This document shows, piece after piece, positions 1-8,800 of a DNA stretch of 13,896 nucleotides. Source of the stretch: Phoronis ovalis (lineage: Eukaryota > Phoronida > Phoronidae); NCBI GenBank assembly GCA_028565635.1, contig JAOXYB010022748.1, positions 1 through 13,896 of the forward strand, written 5' to 3'. How positions within the stretch are numbered: position 1 is the stretch's first letter; each line of letters opens with the position of its first letter. A model generated the notes under the pieces. That model was not told where the DNA came from and searched no databases. It saw only the letters and a list, made by a program, of their open reading frames with translations. Both the position numbers and the translations under genes were made by a program.

Positions 1-480
1 ATAGTGACTTTGAATGACAGTACCCCCGCGCATCGTACTTGAGACGTGACATCCCTAGGACGGTTCATTAATGACCTTTAAATCAAAGGGTGATTTTGCA
101 GGTCAAAGGTAAAATTTCTGGTCAATGATAGTATCAGGTTACAAGAGAAAATTTTAATGACTTTTGAGTATATTTAAGCATTATTTTTATTTTCTGAAAT
201 CTATTCAATGAACGAAACGTGCTGTTATTTGTAACATTTAGTCCTGCAGCTTGTAATTTGATATAAGACAGCCTCAGGGTTGGGAGAGTTGACATTGAGG
301 TCAAAAGGTCATCTAGAGATCAAAAGGTCAGCATTTCAAAATTGCGATAAACTTCCAGAAATTAGGTTTTGTATTTTTTGTAGAGGTCATTTTAAGATCC
401 AGTCCCAAAACATTGATATTTAAGTTTGATCTAAAGATCTAAAATGACATTGGAAGGTCATTTAGGGGTCATAGAAGTCA
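1..480 (+). repeat. AGGTCA-rich dispersed repeat, left copy
   Basis: The segment is studded with GGTCA/AGGTCA, including two near-identical 19-bp units at about 298-335. Its start (about 49-100, gtgacatccctagg then tgacctt) matches the reverse complement of about 4985-5040 at the other end of the ZP region. This suggests two diverged copies of one dispersed element. Boundaries are approximate. The rest of 1-690 is intron or upstream sequence of the ZP gene with no recognisable exon. Confidence 0.45.
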
Positions 481-690
481 ACAGCCACTGTACCTTTGCT
501 AAAAAGCTATCCAGTTCAAATTATCTAGTATTTACTTTTGCATACATGTTATATCTTGTAAGATTTTTTTTATTCCTTTTTTTTGTGGCCTGGAAATATA
601 TATAAGACTCATTCACTCTTTGTAATTGTATTCATTATGCTTAGCGTAAAACTGAGATAATTATATTATTTTAATTATTATCTTTTGTAG

Positions 691-866
691 TTAGTAGACA
701 ATGCTGATGGGAGTAACGATCTTACATTGTCAGATATCAACGTTCAATTTATCCTAGCCCAAGACGCAAATCGTGTCCAAGGAGATGATTATATTTTTAA
801 TGTACAGTGCGATTTTCTTAATCCAATGATACAAAATGTTGATGTCGGTGGAATTTCTGTTACTAG
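691..866 (+). CDS. ZP gene exon a (end of ZP-N half and linker)
   Basis: The acceptor follows tcttttgtag and the donor is ACTAG|gtaaat. The 58 codons plus two bases read LVDNADGSNDLTLSDINVQF onward with one cysteine (C40) in a beta-strand-like YIFNVQC. TAG triplets at 695-697 make a slightly later acceptor possible, but the frame after that is fixed by the next exon. Confidence 0.8.
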
Positions 867-3800
867 GTAAATGGGTGACAACTGGTTCTCTATCATTTTT
901 TCCGTGGTTATGTTTGTACTACAGGAGTCGGCAATGTTAAGTAGATGAATAATTATCGATTAATTACAATATCGCTGATATTCTCGTCTACACTGTTTCA
1001 TCAAAATCTACAGCATACGAGATTGTAAACGTTTAATTAAATGTATAGTTTACTGATTTTAAATGTATGTAGTGTTTAATCCAAACTGTCCCAAAGATAA
1101 TGTTTTCCATCCAACAATTGATACTTTTGCAGACTGAGAGTGGTAGAACTGAATAAAAAAGATTCATAAATTTTGAAATATCAAGCAATGTAATACCTAG
1201 TTCAATTAAGTTTATCCAGATATAACTTAAATTAGGATTTATATATTCTTATCAGCTTGAATCACAATGCTGCATATTTTTTTTGAAAATTTCCTTGCGC
1301 TCTCTTAATGTTTTGTTTTTATAATTTTTTTTCCTATTGTTTAGTATTTTGTTTTCTTATGTGTTGCTGTAAGATACTGATCGAAAGCATAGTAATTCCT
1401 TTTCCATACGCTATATTTTAATCTTGGTTCTACTGAATCCATATGTTATTCTATTTATTTTAATAGTATTGTTCATTAAAAATTTCAGCTCCCCAACACA
1501 GGGTCTTTCTGAAGTGTCAACAGAGACTCTTACTTTATCTGTAGTTAACAGTGATGACAGCTCGCTGACTAACAATGAGTGTCCTCTTGGAGCAGATGTT
1601 AAGCTGTCTCTTGCGTTGGTACAGTCGAATAGTAAGTTTGTTTTTCTTAAATATGACTTTTATTATGTAATATGATTTATATTTTTGCATTTAAAGTTAC
1701 TCATATTTATAATCAAAACCCCTACCGAAGCATAACTTTATCCTGTCTCGGCGTTAAATCGATAAACCAAAATCAAGAGTAATGATAATTCTTGGGAAAT
1801 CTGTAAAGCAGTGTTTGAACTACTTTGTTATATTAGCTTATAGACTGATAAAACAAATTATATTATATAGTAATGATAATTTAAATAATTGTGCTCTACG
1901 ACTGATTTTATTTGATGTCAGAGACATTTTAACACATCTCTCCCAGGACGTCTCTATTGGACTATTATTCGGTCTGTCCCGTTCAGGTACGCCGTGGACT
2001 TTCTTTCAATTTGTATTTCATCTGTTTTAATTTTAATCTTCGAAAAGCCAGCTCTTAAGATTCGGAAGCAGGAATTTTTGTCAGCTGTCGAGCCAGTTCT
2101 CAGGGCCCGGGTCGGCCAAGGAATGAAAAAAATTGGGGATACATAATAATAACCTGCAAGTGAAGCATAATTTTTAAAATTAATTTAGGATTAATGAAGT
2201 TATTGCACAATCTGCTTTCCTAAAGATGAATTATAGAAAAATACATTTCGTTTTTAGCTACACCAGGACTAATAGACTATTTGCATGGACTTGAGGGCGC
2301 TACAATCAAACGCATCCTTTAGTTATACACAACACTTGTCTTTAAATCTGACTTTAGAAAAGCTTTAACCGGTGAAAATTTAATAAAATAAGAAAATATT
2401 AAGAAATAGTTGTTTATGTTTATTGATATGCTGACAAAAAGGAGGATATTTCTTAGATCAAAGAACATAACATTTTTTTTGGTTTAGGCTCAGCATGCGA
2501 AGGATGTGTTTTATTAATAAATCGCGTGAGCGCACTCAGAACTACGTCATTGTTCATTCACAGAAAGCAACATGCTGGGATCGTTTGGATCTGAGACTGG
2601 TGGCTCCACCAAGTGCATGCAACTAGTCTATTGCTTGCCTATTAAGCTGCTCCAGGCTTTTTCCTATTTCGACATGTAATCACGAGTATCGAATAGTGGT
2701 TTCATACTCCCAATCTCCTCACTTTTAGCTGCCAAGGGTGCTGCTGTTATTAGCTGTCGAGTTGCTGATACAATCGCCAACACCGACGCCAACACGGGAG
2801 ACGCAACAAACAGCGCCATTTTCATAATTTACTAGTAAGCGAAAAAAATTCTACAAAAGACAATGTGTTAAGAGGATTGGTATTAATTTTTGGTAATTGT
2901 TTTCTGAAGTCGATTTGCATACTAAATTCACAAGGCTGCTTAAGCATCAAAATTTTCAAACTAGTCACAAACTGAAATTAAATTAAAATAGTAATTAATG
3001 CAAAATAAGTAAATTTATTTTAGCCTACTGGGCACAACAAATGGGGCAATTAATATCTTACAATATTATCATTCTAGAAAATTCACATTTAATTAATTGT
3101 TTAACTTATTTCAGTTGCGCCAATGCCGACTTCGGAAGTAGTCTGCCTGGTAACACTGGGTTTGGTGAAACTACGATAATTAACGCTGTCAGCTCAGAAT
3201 TTGTGACAACAACAGGTCATTTTCAATGCTTCAGGTTTACTTCCTCCAATACTTTGGCATTCACATGTACTGTTACTTTTTGCTCCAGTGATACCGCAGC
3301 TCTGTGTTCCTCCGTAAGTAATTTATCAACTTGAGTAATTCATATCCCTATTCTGCTCTCTCGTTGTTTCATTTCCCCCCGGAATGTTTGCACAAGTCGC
3401 CTGTGGTTATACAAATATTGTAAAGTTGTGGATGTGTGAATGAATGTAATACAGGAACTCCTTATTCGAGCTAAAGTTTTAGTTGATATGGAGACATACT
3501 GCTCTCCACTGACTGTTATAAGTTAAAGATTCTGTTGAGTTACCACTTACCAATGCAAAATTCTTCGTTTACGGCATTATTTTACAGAACAATTGTCAAG
3601 CAGCAGGAAGACGACGTCGTGACGTAGGATATGGAAACAGTACAATGAAAGATGTAACCGTCTCTGTTAAGGTGGTTACTGGCTCTTCGAATCCTTGTAA
3701 GCAAAATTCAAAAAAAATTGATTATATCTATATTTGGTTACATTTGTTTGTAATATTTTTCTTAATTATTTTAGGTTACTATTAAACTCCCTCTCTGTTG

Positions 3801-4362
3801 GATTATTTAAAGTTACAGCGTTAGACTTCATACTTTTTGTTCAGATGCACATAATTTAGTATTACGTATAAGTCAGAAATACTTTATTTTTTACTCTCTT
3901 TTTTAATCTTATATGGCGAGAAGCGTTTGTCTGAAAAGAAGTATTTTTTATAGTTTGTCATTCCTCAATGTATTTCCTTAATTACTGGTTGTGGTAACGT
4001 ATGCCTGAAATATATGCTTAAACTTGTTCCATATAAGCTAGTTACCGGATATCTGAAATGTTAGACTCGGGATGTTAGAGCTCTATCAACTATAAGGTAA
4101 TTAATGCTTTTCCGTAGGTCGAATAATTATATTGCGGCTGTTTACTTTTCCAGCTCCCTCGTCATCCCGCTCATCACCAAAAAGCCACCCAGAATGCAGC
4201 GGTTTCCTTCATCAGACCACTTTCATTGTGATCGTTACAATTCTGGCAGTTTTACTCGTTTTATCTATGGGTGCAACTGTCTATGTTACCACGAAGTCTA
4301 AAAGAAATGGCTCTAATCCACCTCCTTATCGTGCTAAAGGAGCTGATCATCCGGCATTTTAA
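691..4362 (+). CDS. ZP-domain single-pass membrane protein, C-terminal 313 residues (5' partial)
   Basis: Join 691-866, 1489-1631, 2729-2834, 3115-3313, 3588-3696 and 4154-4362. All introns are GT/AG and all phases agree, giving one 313-residue frame ending in TAA. Residues 1-58 resemble the end of a ZP-N half (C40 in NVQCDF). About 85-211 form ZP-C with C90, C116, C143, C180, C193, C198, C206 and C211; the spacing TC-x4-C followed by C and C is typical of ZP-C. RRRR at 216-219 fits the consensus furin cleavage site that normally follows ZP-C. A Ser-rich stalk (245-257) leads to a transmembrane helix at 268-289, then a basic stop-transfer KSKR and a tail with PPPY (300-303). In this family ZP domains polymerise into extracellular filaments or matrices after the C-terminal propeptide is cut off. 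The N-terminal domains, which would identify the subfamily, lie outside the window, so no symbol is given. The native stop is uncertain (see 4363-4732). Confidence 0.85.
1489..1631 (+). CDS. ZP gene exon b (linker and start of ZP-C)
   Basis: Acceptor aaatttcag and donor AATA|gtaagt. It completes a Ser codon with exon a and ends one base into a Thr codon. A Ser/Thr-rich linker (SPTQGLSEVSTETLTLS) is followed by NNECPLGADVKLSLAL, the strand typical of the start of ZP-C. Confidence 0.85.
1632..2728 (+). other. ZP intron b-c, contains a probable inverted-repeat element
   Basis: This 1.1-kb AT-rich intron (gtaagt...ttttag) contains the 2271-2632 inverted-repeat element annotated separately. The open stretch 1782-2030 has low-complexity translation and no splice-consistent link to the gene, so it is treated as chance. 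Nothing else is recognisable. Confidence 0.7.
2271..2632. mobile_element. Probable short inverted-repeat (MITE-like) element in a ZP intron
   Basis: Left end 2271-2299 starts AATAGACTATTTGCATGGAC. The reverse complement of 2604-2632 starts AATAGACTAGTTGCATGCAC. The two arms (about 29 bp) match at most positions. A second inner pair, cgcatccttt near 2310 and aaggatgtg near 2500, is also inverted. No transposase frame is present, so it would be non-autonomous. No clear target-site duplication was found, so the family is unassigned. Confidence 0.5.
2729..2834 (+). CDS. ZP gene exon c (ZP-C core, SCRVAD strand)
   Basis: Acceptor cacttttag and donor TACTA|gtaagc. Entering two bases into a Thr codon and leaving two bases into a Tyr codon, it fits both neighbours exactly. 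It reads AKGAAVISCRVADTI... and ends SAIFIIY. The SCRVAD cysteine (C116) matches the conserved ZP-C position where vertebrate members have a similar C-x-A motif. It is too short to stand out as an open frame and is supported by phase and family pattern. Confidence 0.85.
3115..3313 (+). CDS. ZP gene exon d (ZP-C, FRF and cysteine ladder)
   Basis: Acceptor acttatttcag and donor TCC|gtaagt; 199 nt. It begins with the last base of a Tyr codon to give YYCANADFG, then runs to GHFQCFRF and LAFTCTVTFCSSDTAALCSS. The FRF strand followed by C-x4-C-x7-C is the hallmark of ZP-C. C180, just before FRF, is an extra cysteine compared with the usual pattern. Confidence 0.9.
3588..3696 (+). CDS. ZP gene exon e (last ZP-C cysteine and RRRR cleavage site)
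   Basis: Acceptor attttacag, donor CCTT|gtaagc, starting in phase 0. It reads NNCQAAGRRRRDVGYGNSTM then a hydrophobic strand DVTVSVKVV. The cysteine closes the ZP-C ladder. RRRRD is a strong furin-type site at the place where ZP proteins are cut before assembly. NST is a possible N-glycosylation site. Confidence 0.88.
3697..4153 (+). other. ZP intron e-f
   Basis: A 457-bp AT-rich intron (gtaagc...ttccag). No feature recognised. Confidence 0.7.
4154..4362 (+). CDS. ZP gene exon f (stalk, transmembrane helix, PPPY tail, stop)
   Basis: Acceptor acttttccag. Two bases complete a Ser codon, followed by a Ser-rich stalk with a lone Cys (PECSGF), the hydrophobic helix FIVIVTILAVLLVLSMGATV, basic KSKR, and a tail NPPPYRAKGADHPAF ending in TAA at 4360-4362. 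PPPY is the PPxY ligand of WW domains such as those of NEDD4-type ubiquitin ligases; a role in turnover is inference. The tail may be longer in the native gene (see 4363-4732). Confidence 0.85.
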
Positions 4363-4732
4363 CAGACATGAAGAACCCGTGATCGATTTAGTGAGGTGTC
4401 ACCAGAAACAGATTGGAATAACTTGCACAATAACACTGCACTTGCAACAAAAACCTTCTAAGGTTTGTTTGCTCACATTTATTTACACTGGATTTTACAT
4501 GGCTTAGAGAATCCTAAAATTCCAATCTTTACTTATAATTAATTGCTAAGGCTTTCGCAACTAATGGTCATTAATTTAGATTGAGAAAAATGTGTTGTAT
4601 GTTAAGTGTGATTATTTTCAATAATTAAAAATACTGAGAATCAATTATCATGTTGAGTTATCATTTATTTACAGGAAAAATCATTCAATCCGAACAGATA
4701 TGCTGAAGTTTCCGAAAGTTCCGTCATTTGAA
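4363..4732 (+). pseudogene. Out-of-frame coding-like tail of the ZP gene, or 3'UTR with an intron
   Basis: After the TAA, three stretches look like protein but lie in different frames. Around 4361-4380, frame +1 reads NRHEEP. At 4372-4458 the original frame reads RTRDRFSEVSPETDWNNL and on to a stop, behind an in-frame TGA at 4369. After a candidate intron (AAG|gtttgt at 4463, tttacag ending 4674), 4675-4731 reads EKSFNPNRYAEVSESSVI then TGA. Single-base shifts near the T run at 4357-4360, near 4380 and near 4458 would be needed to connect them. Sequencing indels, a decayed tail, or coincidence in a 3'UTR are all possible. Confidence 0.35.
4624..4629 (+). terminator. Candidate polyadenylation signal (ATTAAA) for the ZP gene
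   Basis: The common variant hexamer ATTAAA lies 262 bp after the stop. It falls inside the candidate intron 4463-4674, so it would only be used if that intron is not removed. No canonical AATAAA was found on this strand between 4362 and 5215. Confidence 0.25.
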
Positions 4733-4934
4733 ATTACTAAAAAGGGGCAATTCATCAAGGATGTATAATTTGATGGTAATGAAACTTAACTGCCATTTAC
4801 TTATCACCAGGAGCCTCCTCTGTCTCTTGTATAGTATGATAGTTATGATACATCAGTATCCTATTACTTTCGTGTCACCCTGTACGAGCTAAAAAGCGGC
4901 AATTTCCATGACCAACGAAAATCTCCTTCCGTGT

Positions 4935-5070
4935 TATGATTTATGACCTTACCTAAAAAACATATTTCTGTGTTCAACCTATTTCCAAAATTTGAGCTTG
5001 ACCTCAAGGTCAGCAATGGCCTACCCTAGGGATGTCACAGCTTCAGTGGTGTCACTGCCTCAAGCATAGT
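4935..5070 (-). repeat. AGGTCA-rich dispersed repeat, right copy (inverted)
   Basis: The sequence cctagggatgtcac near 5029 is the inverted form of gtgacatccctagg near 49. Next to it, ttgacctcaaggtca mirrors the tgacctt of the left copy. Similarity extends over roughly 50 bp with substitutions. It lies between the two convergent genes. Confidence 0.45.
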
Positions 5071-5214
5071 TTGCTGAAAATTTAACCCGGTGGTCTTACA
5101 GTAGGCTTTAATTACATAATTGTTGTTGTTTTTTATATAACAGTAAAGAATTTGAGTACCAGTCAGAATGGACGCATCTGACATAATGGTGAAGAGAAAG
5201 TATTAAGGTCGATT

Positions 5215-5563
5215 TATATTAATACAAAATGTTTATTTACATAATATAATATAAGAACATAAAATAATTAACATGGCCCTATCTACTAACAAAAATTGCA
5301 AAATAGTTCACAGAACTTTGTTCTGATACTGACTAATCGTGCTTGAATAGCATTTTTGAAAATAAATTTACAGTAAACAGTATACTGTATATCAATGAAT
5401 ACTTGACTCCAACAAGTTTTATGTTCCAAGTGCCCTCTGCAAACTGTAGAAACTTGTAAAAACTTCAAGTTACTGACAGTGGCAATAAGTATTCTAATAG
5501 TAAATCAAAGCCATAGCAATTTAAGTTGCAGTCATACTCAGTCACAATATAACACAAAATAAC
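5215..5563 (-). other. KHDC4: KHDC4 3'UTR
   Basis: About 350 bp from the stop to the region just past the AATAAA signal. The open stretch 5286-5468 inside it has no family features and is not called. Confidence 0.65.
5232..5237 (-). terminator. KHDC4 polyadenylation signal AATAAA
   Basis: TTTATT on the plus strand gives canonical AATAAA on the minus strand about 330 bp after the stop codon. Cleavage would fall near 5210-5220. Confidence 0.6.
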
Positions 5564-5886
5564 TTAATTGGGAGCCATCCAAAATGGAATTCCCGGAGCT
5601 GGTGGACGGAATTGCGGATTATGTTGTCCATAATTTGGATCAGGATGGGGTGGAGGCGGCCCATCTCCATGCATGGGTGGCGGCATATACGGTCGCCCAT
5701 ATTGATCGAATCCGTTTGGTATGGGTGGCGGTGGTCCCTGGTACGGTGCAGTAGCATAATCATACTGGCCGGGAGGGGGTCCATACATCTGAGGTTTACT
5801 AGAATACTGGTTGAAGGAATATTTCGCCATTTCTCGTTGATGTTGTTGTTTATTACCTTCTTCCTCCTCCTCGTCAGAACCGTAAC
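5564..5886 (-). CDS. KHDC4: KHDC4 last exon (acidic SDEEEEE to PFWMAPN stop)
   Basis: This is the minimal exon, starting after the innermost tttag acceptor. It reads YGSDEEEEEGNKQQHQREMA, then Pro/Tyr/Gly-rich sequence, and ends PGIPFWMAPN-TAA. Vertebrate KHDC4 likewise has an acidic run and ends PFWMAP. With donor 6455 the junction reads VTG-YGSDEE. Alternatively donor 6462 joins the CTTCAG acceptor at 5963 (exon 5564-5962), adding LDD and four VCRLGY-type hexapeptides in the same frame. The downstream frame is identical in both models. Confidence 0.88.
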
Positions 5887-8800
5887 CTAAACGACAAACG
5901 TAATCTAAACGACAAACGTAACCTAAACGACAAACGTAACCTAAACGACAAACGTCATCCAACTGAAGTGGTTAAGAATTTTGTATATAAAGCAAGAATT
6001 TGAGAATTGGTACAGGATTTGGGGATGGAAAAGAATTTGAAATTATAAAAAGTATCTCCAGGGAAAAAAATCTGTTCATTAGGCCAGACCAAAAGAAACC
6101 TTGTGACAACCATGACACTGCTTCAAATTTTGGCATTTTCAATTTCATTACTTTTTTTAATAAACCTTGATTAACGGACCTTAAATCTAAAATTTACTGA
6201 TGAAGCTTCAGCACTAGATAAATAACCGACAATGTAAATGGCTTAAACAAGAATTTTGACATTACAACAAGTTCTTGTACCGCACATGAGTAAACAACAA
6301 CATGACCAAACAACAGTGTTCATTTATTAAAGAAACTATTATTACCTCACTTCATGCAGAAACGTGGTCAAGGTAAGGTATATTTATTTAGCTATCTATA
6401 GAGAATGCACTGTATGTAATACATATTTATTATTTCGTATTTGTAAGCACAAACCAGTTACTCCTCGAATAGCAATTTTTGCTCGTTTCCTATCAGGCTC
6501 ATTAGGTGACGTTGCAGGTGGTGGCATGAGTTGTCTATCTCCTTCACTAGATGATGGCGGAGGTGGTGGTGGCGGCATTAATAAATTGTCACTTCCTGGT
6601 GAATTTGGCATGTTTGATCTATAAATAGATAATAATAACAATATGTCAATCAATACCAACAATTTGCAAAAGCAAAATAAAACTTAATCAACTTATGACT
6701 GATGTTTTAAGTTATAAACACTTAAAAAATAAAAGCACTAAAAAACTCAGACACATGATAAAATTTATGAATGGAATACATGTAGCTACAACTGATAAAG
6801 AGTAAATTGTCTTATACTTGTGTTCATTGGGTGGTGGTGGAGGGGGAGGAGCACCGTATCCTGTGGGCGGAGTTTGCTGCTGCTGCTGATGATTAACAGG
6901 AGGTGGAGGAGGTGGCGGTCCTGAAGCCACAAGATTAGCCAAGTGAGGAGGCCCATGCTAAAAATAAAAGAACAGTCAGACAAAACGCAAACACAACCAA
7001 ACTGTTTAGGTATCTTGAAATAAAATTGACTTTATTCAGATAAAGATGAATTTCCAAACTGATAAATCAGAGTATGAATGTCCAAGAACAAATTCTTCAA
7101 AACATTAAATAATTTTACATGATTTTCCTTCTTAGGAGTTATTCCTGCGAAGCAAGAGTAGGAGTTATTCCTGCGAACAAATTCTAAAATTATACAACAG
7201 AATCATCACACTAGTTATAGCAATGATCAGAAAATACCCCAAAATTCTAGCAGAAACCAACAACAGATAATACAACCAGATAACTGAGCCTTTTGACTGA
7301 CTGCCATGAATGATTACATACCCGGTATCCTAGTAATCCTTCAGGTAATCTCTCCTCCTGCTTTTCTTCTGTAAACCTGCGTTTTTGCGGCTGTGTTGAT
7401 TCTTGAGAAGGTGGAGGACCTGATTGGCTGTATATTGATCCAGGTGGCGTTTGTGGCACAAAACTTGTAGAAAATGAAGACGGTGGAGGTGCATACACCT
7501 GTTGTCCAACAACAGATGCCTGTGTGAACTGTGGTAATGTGATAGTTGTTGAGGGCATGCTAGATGGCGACACTGTTCCTGGAGCAGGCTAGAATACAAA
7601 CGTGAACCAGTCTGTCTGTTATCACCTCGTCAAATCAGTGCTGACATACGAGGCAGATTAATATCAAATCAGCACCATTATACATTAAAGAAAAGTTTTG
7701 ACAGCTTGTTTAACCATGATTAGTCAATTGTCCACTCGAAACTGGATACTCCTGTTATGTATGGCATTACTGTCATTGCCATTACTTCAACAACACAAGC
7801 AAAATAGAGAAATAAAACCACTTTAAGTTTCTCATCTACTGAAGTACATGCGACAAGTTTCATCATATCAAAATGAAGATATTCATCCACGTTAACGATA
7901 ACTCACCTGCGACACTGGGAATTGTGGCTGTTGATATTGAGGCTGACCATGATTAGGCTGCTGAGGGGCAGCGTAACGGAGCTGTTGTCCATGGGCTGAT
8001 ACTTGCACAGGTACTTGCCCTTGTGGGGGCTGCCCTGGATCTAGTTGTCCTAAGACAGGCTGATTTGGTGTTCCTGGTAACGGTTGATGGCCTGGTAAAG
8101 AATGAGGAGGTGGCTGAAAGAACTGCCCTGGTGGTGGTGGTTGGTTCACAGAAAGCACTGTAACTTGACCTGGAGTTTACAGACATACCATGAGAGCACA
8201 TTTCAATTGTAAATTGTGTTGTCTGAACTAGATACTACTTGGCTACTCTAAAAAGCACTCCAAGTGTTGTTGCACAAAGTATGAGAAACTTGAAAGTTCA
8301 TTATTTTTATTGTCCTGAAAAACAGAACTAGACAATTATATCAGACACTTCTAAATATCGAAAAGATTTTTAATTCTGCTTACTTTGTAATGGTTGCCCA
8401 AGGGCGGCTGTAGGTACTGCAGAATTCTGGGAGATTCCTTCTGGGTAGCGTGGTTGTGGGCTCGATGTTATCGGGAATGACAACTGAGGTTGGCCTGGTA
8501 TGGTCAGCTGACCCTGTTGTAGGTGTGTTAGAGAAGGCTGGGTCAGTGAAGTAGGGTGACCAGGAAATGGTTGCATCCCTGCATGAAAAACAAACGACTA
8601 AAACAATAGGGAACAGAGACAAATTTGTATGTAATATTTCATTTTTAGAACCTAAAATCTTATGGTATAAACGAGGTGCAGCACCACTATTCTAAAATGA
8701 CATGTGGACAACATTGAACGGAATCACATGTTAAATGCTTAAGATTTTCAAACTGTTCTTGTCGTTTGATACCATTCACACAGTGGGAATTAAGATGAAA

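Noticed and set aside
1782-2030. Open frame within the second ZP intron.
   Set aside because: Low-complexity hydrophobic translation, no phase-compatible splice sites, and the flanking exons already join in frame without it.
3041-3114. ATG at 3041 as a possible start of the ZP exon d frame.
   Set aside because: It lies upstream of a clear ttatttcag acceptor; splicing from exon c in exact phase gives the conserved YYCANAD, so the ATG is intronic.
5612-5890. Plus-strand open frame opposite the last KHDC4 exon.
   Set aside because: It is the antisense of Pro/Gly-rich coding sequence, which rarely contains stops; no splice or family support.
5884-5955. Telomere-like interpretation of the aacctaaacg repeats.
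   Set aside because: The unit is 18 bp with internal acgacaaacgt, not a telomeric hexamer, and it lies inside a gene.
6364-6624. Plus-strand open frame with a poly-Gly run.
   Set aside because: Antisense of the poly-Pro KHDC4 exon; the minus-strand reading carries the conserved DRQLMPPPA.
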